Source: Siphonodentalium dalli (Eukaryota > Mollusca > Scaphopoda > Gadilida > Siphonodentaliidae). Taken from it: a stretch of 64,000 nt of DNA. Shown piece by piece: positions 58,654 to 64,000 of this stretch (position 1 is its first letter; every line of letters starts with the position of its first letter). Both the position numbers and the translations under genes were made by a program. The notes under the pieces are model-generated. The model did no database searches. It saw nothing but the letters and a program-made list of their open reading frames with translations, and had not been told where the DNA came from. Where the stretch lies: NCBI GenBank assembly GCA_032622095.1, contig CP136062.1:5890001-5954000 (forward strand), written 5' to 3'.

Positions 58654-59178
58654 CAGGGTACTACATGTGCTACACCACTCGGAGAAATGTCTGTGTCGTC
58701 ACACAAATACCATGTTAGAACTTGGATTGATATATTCGTTATCGTATATAGTCACCAATAGTCGGGTTACTACGGTAGTAGCAGAAATTGTCCATCCGGT
58801 GAACTATTCAAACCCAGCATTAAAATCATGGTTATGATCAGTCCAAACATATAAGTAAAGTTCGAACATAAGATCATAATAGCTGAGAACCTGGTGTAAA
58901 TTGAACTGTAGTGGGGCCTCAAGCATATCTACCCCTGCACGTCAGAACAAATTATGCCATAGCTTGAGGATGGAAGTGAACCATCATCCCACAGCGAAAT
59001 CAACCAGGCCTGTTGTGTTTGAATAGTTCACTAGATGGGCAATGTCAGGTACTACGGTAGTAACCTGGCTATTGGTGACTATATACGATTACGAATATAT
59101 CAATTCAAGTTCTAACATGGTATTTTAGTGTGATGACACAGACATTTCTCCGAGTGGTGTAGCACATGTAGTACCCTG
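58654..59178. mobile_element. Foldback MITE with ~162-bp inverted repeats, TA target
   Basis: The left arm 58654-58815 begins CAGGGTACTACATGTGCTAC. The right arm 59016-59178 is its inverted, slightly diverged copy ending in GTAGTACCCTG. TA lies on each side (58652-58653, 59179-59180). The 200-bp centre is unique and non-coding. A TA duplication points to a Tc1/mariner-type or similar mobiliser; a hAT origin is unlikely because the adjacent octamers do not match. Confidence 0.82.
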
Positions 59179-59239
59179 TATGTATATATACATATATATA
59201 TCACAGCAGAAGTTTCCTTAGAATTAAATTAATATTAAT

Positions 59240-59700
59240 GGATGGAAATGGAATGCCTTTAATATTTGTATTATTTGAGTCGGTCATAGATTATCTTAGC
59301 TGCAGGCAATCAATGCAATACATGTAAACTACAAGTATGTAGAAAAAGAAATTATGGAATGAATTGTTGTGAATATGATGCGTCACTTTAATATTTTGAG
59401 TCGGACATAGATTACCTTACCTGAAGGGTATGTACATGTAGAAACAGAAATTATTGAATGAAGTGTAATGAATATGAAGCGTCATTTTAATGCAATATCG
59501 ATTGGGTGGAAGAGAAATTTCACTTTAATAGTTAACGATGATATACATATAGAATTATATATTATCCCCATTGAAGACGATCAATGCAATGACCAGTGTA
59601 GAAATGGAAAAAATGTTGCCTGAATGAATCGATGTGTGAACATAAAGTCTCACTTTAATGAAATGTTGAGATGATGATCAACGATGAATTTGCAATTTCT
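59240..59700. repeat. Degenerate ~100-170-bp repeats
   Basis: GAGTCGGTCATAGATTATCT near 59278 and GAGTCGGACATAGATTACCT near 59399 mark two units. GAATGAAxxxTxxTGAATAT followed by GTCACTTTAAT marks three (about 59357, 59455 and 59622). Confidence 0.6.
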
Positions 59701-59766
59701 TTAATGATGAAATTGGTTTACATATATGCAGCTGAAAATGTGAATTGACTGAAATGTAATTATGAA

Positions 59767-62248
59767 AGTGTCAATGACACTGTAGCTCAATGTGGAAAGG
59801 AAATAATTTCATGTGTTACAGTTAATGGAGCAATTAGGAATGTGGAAAGTTGAAAGGCCTAGTTATGCAAAGATTAAAATCCAAGATGGCCGCGACAGCC
59901 ATGTTTTTTTTTGCCAAATGACCCAACAAATACTCCTTCCTATTTACATGTCATTGTTAACATCCTTCACAAATTTCATGATGATCCTACAAAAGATACG
60001 ACCTGTAGCCCATGTCAAAGGATTTAGTCTTGCAAAGAGTAAAATACAAGATGGCTGCTGGCGACCGGGTTTCTTGATTGAATTCAAAATGAATCTTTTC
60101 CCATCTACATGTAAATGATTTGACCAAAGATAAGACTTGTAGCCCTTGACAAAGAATTTAGTCATGCAACGAGTATAATCCAAGATCGCTGCTGGTGGCC
60201 ATGTTTTTGGCTGAACAACCCCAAAATTACTCGTTTCCCATCTATGTCAATTTTAACATCCATGACAAATTTAATGAAAGTGTCAATGACACTGTAGCTC
60301 AACTTGGAAAGGGAATAATTTCATGTGTTACAGTCAATGGAGTGATTAGGAATGTGGAAAGGCCTAGTTATGCAAATAGTAAAATCCAAGATGGCCACTG
60401 ACAGTCATGTTTTTTTGCCGAATGATCCCAAAAAGACTTGTTTGCATTTACAAGTAATTGTTAACATTCATCACAAATTTCATTATGATCAGACCTGTCA
60501 ACATCCATGATAATTTTTATGAAGATCAGACAAACAGTACAGCAGTATGGCCTGTAGCCCGCGTCAACGGATTCAATTTTGAAATCCAAGATGGCTGAAT
60601 GACCCCCAAAATTACTTGTTCCCATCTACATATCAATATTAACATTCATGACAAGTTTCATAATGATCGGATGTGGTCTGTAGGGTGTACCAAAGGATTT
60701 AGTGATGCAAAGAGTAAATTCTAAAATGGCCACCTGCGGCCATGTTTTTTTGCCGAATGACCCCAAAATGACTCGTTTCCCATCTACATGTCAATGTCAA
60801 CATCCATGACAAATTTCATGAAGATAAAAAAAAACAGATAGGTCTATAACCCATGCTAATGGATTTTGTAGAAATATTTAGTCATACAAAGAGTAAAATC
60901 CAAAATGGCCATTGGTGGCCATATTTTTTTGCCGAATGACCCCAAAATGACTCATACCCATCAAGAGGTCACCCTGATGATCCATATGAAGTTTGGTGAT
61001 GATCAGATCAGGGATGTGGTATGTAGGGTGTGTCAAAGTATTTAGTGATGCAAAGAGTAAAATCCAATATGGCTGCCGGCGGCCATTTTTTTGGCCGAAT
61101 GACCCCAAAATGACTCATACCCAACAAGAGGTAACCCCGATGATCCATATGAAGTTTGGTGATGATCGGATCAGGGATGTGGTCTGTAGGATGTGTCAAA
61201 GGATTTAGCGATGCAAAGAGTAAAATCCAATATGGCCACCAGCGGCCATGTTTTTTGGCTGATTGATCCTAAAATTACTCATTCCCATCTACATGTAAAT
61301 GTCAACATTCATGACAAATTTTATGATGATCAAACAAACAGTACTGCCTGTAGCCCGCGCCAAGGGATTCAAATTTGAAATCCAACATGGCCACCAGCGG
61401 CCATGTTTTTTGGCCGAATGACCCCAAAATGGCTCGTTCCCATCTACATGTCAATTTCAACATTCATGACAAATTTCATAAAGATCCGACCAAAGATACG
61501 ACCTGTAGACAGCGCGAAATTATTTAGTGATGCAAAGAGTAAAATTCAAGATGGCTGACGGTGGCCATGATTTTTGGCCAAATGACCACAAAATGAATCG
61601 TTCCCATCTAGAGGTCACCCCGATGATCCATATGAAGTTTGGTGATGATAGGATCAGAGATGTGGTCTGTAGGATGTGTCAAAGGATTTAGTGATGCAAA
61701 GAGTAAAATCCAAGATGGCCACCAGCAGCCATGTTTTTTGGCCAAATGACCCCAAAATGACTCATTCCCATCTACATGTCAATGTCAACATTCATGACAA
61801 ATTTCATAATGATCTGACCAAAGTAAGGACTTGAAGCTGTGCCAAAGGATTTAGTCATGCAACGAGTAAAATCCAAGATGGCTGCTGGTGGCCTTGTTTT
61901 TTAGGCCGAACGACCCCAAAATGACTCATTCCCATCTACATGTCATTATTAACATCCATGACAAATTTCATGATGATTAGACAAACAGTACGACCTGTAG
62001 ACCGCGCCAATTGATTTAATATTGAAATCAAAGATGGCCGTCAGCGGCCATGTTTTTTGGCCAATGACCCCAAAATGACTCATTCCCATCTACATGTCAA
62101 TGTCAACATTCTTGACAAATTTCCTAAAGATCAGACCAAATGTACGACCTGTAGCCCGCGCCAAAGGAAATTGTTGACGGACATACATGTACATGTACAC
62201 ACGCACGACGGATGCCAACCCATGGCAATAGCTCAAACTTACAAAGTA
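59767..62248 (-). mobile_element. Array element, copy 2: about 14 ~160-bp units, inverted
   Basis: This is the reverse orientation of the element at 1791-3226. The landmark GCCATGTTTTTTGGCCGAAT or a variant recurs at about 59898, 60199, 60404, 60741, 60917, 61083, 61246, 61402, 61565, 61728, 61890 and 62049, with degenerate ones near 60070 and 60590. The outer edge with AGTGTCAATGACACT lies at 59767-59781 and again at 60279-60293, so the end of the element is duplicated about 512 bp apart. The other edge (CCATGGCAATAGCTCAAACT) is at about 62220-62239. The frames across it are repeat artefacts. Confidence 0.85.
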
Positions 62249-62957
62249 AGATGAGCTAATAATGAATATGTGATGTGTCGCATTTAATGAATTGGCAATG
62301 ACATGATGACAGTGGTATGTAAACGGTCACTGCCGTTCGGTTATGATAACACGGTCTACAGGTATTAGCGGGTTGTCACACCAGACGTTGAAGACAATTA
62401 TGATATATGTCCATGAGGATCTTTCTAAAGGTCGGGTAAGTGTTGGCGCTGGGTATTGTGTTAAAATAGTCACATCCATGATCCATTAAAACCGCCATAT
62501 TTAATACAGAATTAATATTATAATAATCAAACCTTGTTCTCATACAAATCATAAATACATGTACCACATTAATTTCAGCATGTTGTTATCATGTTATGTT
62601 AGTACTTTGTGTTACATTGTTTGTAAGCAAAAGTCATCTTACGTAAACAAACATTACATGTACATGTACATGTATGTAAAGAGTATGCGATAAGCAAAAC
62701 ACTCAACACCGAGTAGACCCCCACTGCATGTACATGTACTAGTACCAGTATATGAACTTTTGTTGTTTGTTTACAACTTACTGCATTACCGGTATAGCCA
62801 ATAAGCTAAATCTCATATTTTGGTGTTGAATGGGTTACCATCAATCACTCTCGACCTAATCAATCGCCACGTTGTCTGAAAGTGATTTGCTTATCGCTCA
62901 CTATTTACATGCTGTATATATACAAACGCTCCGTGGAAAATAACGCATTCATAATAG
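62249..62957. other. Unassigned DNA with ACATGT repeats
   Basis: ACATGTACATGTACATGTAT at about 62654-62673 and TGCATGTACATGTACTAGTA at about 62726-62745 are short palindromic repeats. No gene was recognised. Confidence 0.4.
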
Positions 62958-63886
62958 CAGAGGCGGACTGGGCCAAGAAACCGGCCCGGAAAATTAATAT
63001 AATACCGGCCCATCTGTTTGGGGGGGGGGGGGGGCGTCCACAGTCCACCTTGGAAAATTCCAACTCCACCCCCCCCCCTTGAATCAGAATCAGACCAAAT
63101 ACATATTTTTGCATAATTCCATTTGCACCTCTGGTCTAATATCATATATATTCATAAACCATGGTTCTATATATTCCCGGTATGAGACCATTCAGATATT
63201 TTTACCTGAAAAATTGCATAAAATCTAACATCTAGCGGTCTAACTCCAGACAAATGCACACGGCTACGGACAAGAGACCAGGACACACCGGGCTGTTCAT
63301 GGTTGTTCGGCCCGGGGTGAGAACATTTTGAAAACTATACAAGAAAATCTCGAATCCGATAAACTAGACTGGCATCAACTGAAGCGTTCCTATTTTCTTG
63401 TAAATTTCAATTGGGGGAGGGGTGCGTAAGATTTTTTTTGGGATTTACAGCTGGGAGTTACCGTTAAAATCTCGAGATTAATGGGGTCTTTACGTGGTGT
63501 TATATGGTGCCGACAAGTTCATTTAACGTCAAAATTACGATTAGCCAATTCGGCTGGTTAAACAACACATGTGGCGGCCCACGTCCAGAATTTTCCCGGT
63601 CTCCCGATCGGCCATGCAGGCCGCCTCTGCCCTCATGAATTTTTGTGAGAAGAGTACCATCTTATTGAATACACGGCTGGTTAAACAACACATGTGGCGG
63701 CCCACGTCGGTTTCATTTGCGGCCCAAGTTGTGGTTGGGCGGCCCAAACACATATACCCCCCACCCAAACCGTGAAAAAAAACCCTCGGATTCTCGCTTG
63801 ATAGAAAATCACGTGGAATCAGAATTTTTCCGGCCTCCGGCCCATCGGGAAATTTCCCGGTCTCCCGATCGGCCAGTCCGCCTCTG
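62958..63886. mobile_element. Non-autonomous hAT element with perfect 8-bp target duplication
   Basis: The left end CAGAGGCGGACTGGGCC (62958) and right end GGCCAGTCCGCCTCTG (63886) form a 14-bp perfect inverted terminus, with further imperfect pairing. CATAATAG flanks it exactly at 62950-62957 and 63887-63894. The interior has a G14 run (about 63020), a C run (about 63070) and no transposase. A second terminus-like string (GGTCTCCCGATCGGCC, then CCGCCTCTG) ends at 63629. The block GGCTGGTTAAACAACACATG occurs at about 63552 and 63675, so the right part has been duplicated internally. Confidence 0.9.
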
Positions 63887-64000
63887 CATAATAGGATCAA
63901 TATTCACACTATTAGTATATTCTTGAGGAAATTTTCATAATTTGGTAACTGTTATTTCTAAATTATTATTTATTACATGTATATATGTACATATACAGTA

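Noticed and set aside
58654-59178. hAT assignment for the foldback MITE
   Set aside because: The octamers next to the CAGGG ends do not match, while TA does.
1-64000. Intact tRNA genes
   Set aside because: No string combined a proper A box, B box and acceptor pairing; the only tRNA resemblance is the SINE head at about 1680-1760.

Overview
This is AT-rich eukaryotic DNA with no convincing intact host protein-coding gene and almost wall-to-wall transposable elements and their debris. Repeat strings such as GGGAGATAACTC and GGGCCATAACTCTG, a tRNA-derived SINE ending in an AAACCCTAATAAACAACA-type tail, DIRS-like, hAT, Helitron-like and non-LTR remnants together suggest an invertebrate, most likely a mollusc and probably a bivalve. 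That assignment is inference from repeat style, not proof.

Region by region. 1-3.3 kb: a foldback GGAATAC repeat, a SINE with target duplications, then a tandem array of eight units of about 160 bp. 3.5-7.2 kb: two direct copies of a 570-583 bp TTAA-flanked MITE. They bracket a segment with a THAP zinc-finger fragment, seven dispersed AATAAAGAGCGTT motifs and a tight cluster of four CACGTG boxes. 8.1-12.1 kb: a 5'-truncated, frameshifted LINE with hairpin-bearing 3' repeats. 12.5-13.8 kb (minus): a split, decayed hAT transposase with a BED-finger exon, one splice donor, two acceptors and one terminal inverted repeat. 14-19.6 kb: several degenerate tandem repeats and unassigned sequence. 20.4-22.1 kb (minus): a DIRS-like gag plus reverse transcriptase remnant. 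22.9-24.9 kb: a C2H2 finger fragment, and a reading frame carrying three in-frame tandem repeat tracts followed by an acidic serine-rich tail. 25-31 kb: mostly unassigned DNA with minisatellites.

31.7-52.5 kb is a composite repeat complex. It contains diverged copies of a 1.7 kb repeat at each edge, Helitron-like 3' ends on the minus strand, several families of long direct duplications, TATACTTCC hairpin modules, and at its core a tandem array of about 1,722-bp units (39.4-48.3 kb) whose copies are nearly identical. One unit carries a deletion of about 224 bp. 52.55-56.06 kb (minus): a LINE whose endonuclease-RT frame is broken by a single stop codon and whose C-terminus is lost; its TATCC-repeat tail lies inside a diverged copy of the 1.7 kb repeat. 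57.8-59.7 kb: degenerate repeats and a foldback MITE. 59.8-62.2 kb: a second, longer copy of the 160-bp array element, inverted relative to the one at 1.8 kb. 63-63.9 kb: a non-autonomous hAT element with a perfect 8-bp target duplication.

The window therefore reads as a nested transposon landscape, not an operon or pathway. The most unusual items are the Helitron-associated composite with its recent tandem amplification, the paired inverted arrays with a shared terminal hairpin, the multi-tract in-frame repeat ORF at 24 kb, and the AAAGAGCGTT/E-box segment at 4.3-6.5 kb. All comparisons were made by eye; identities are qualitative.
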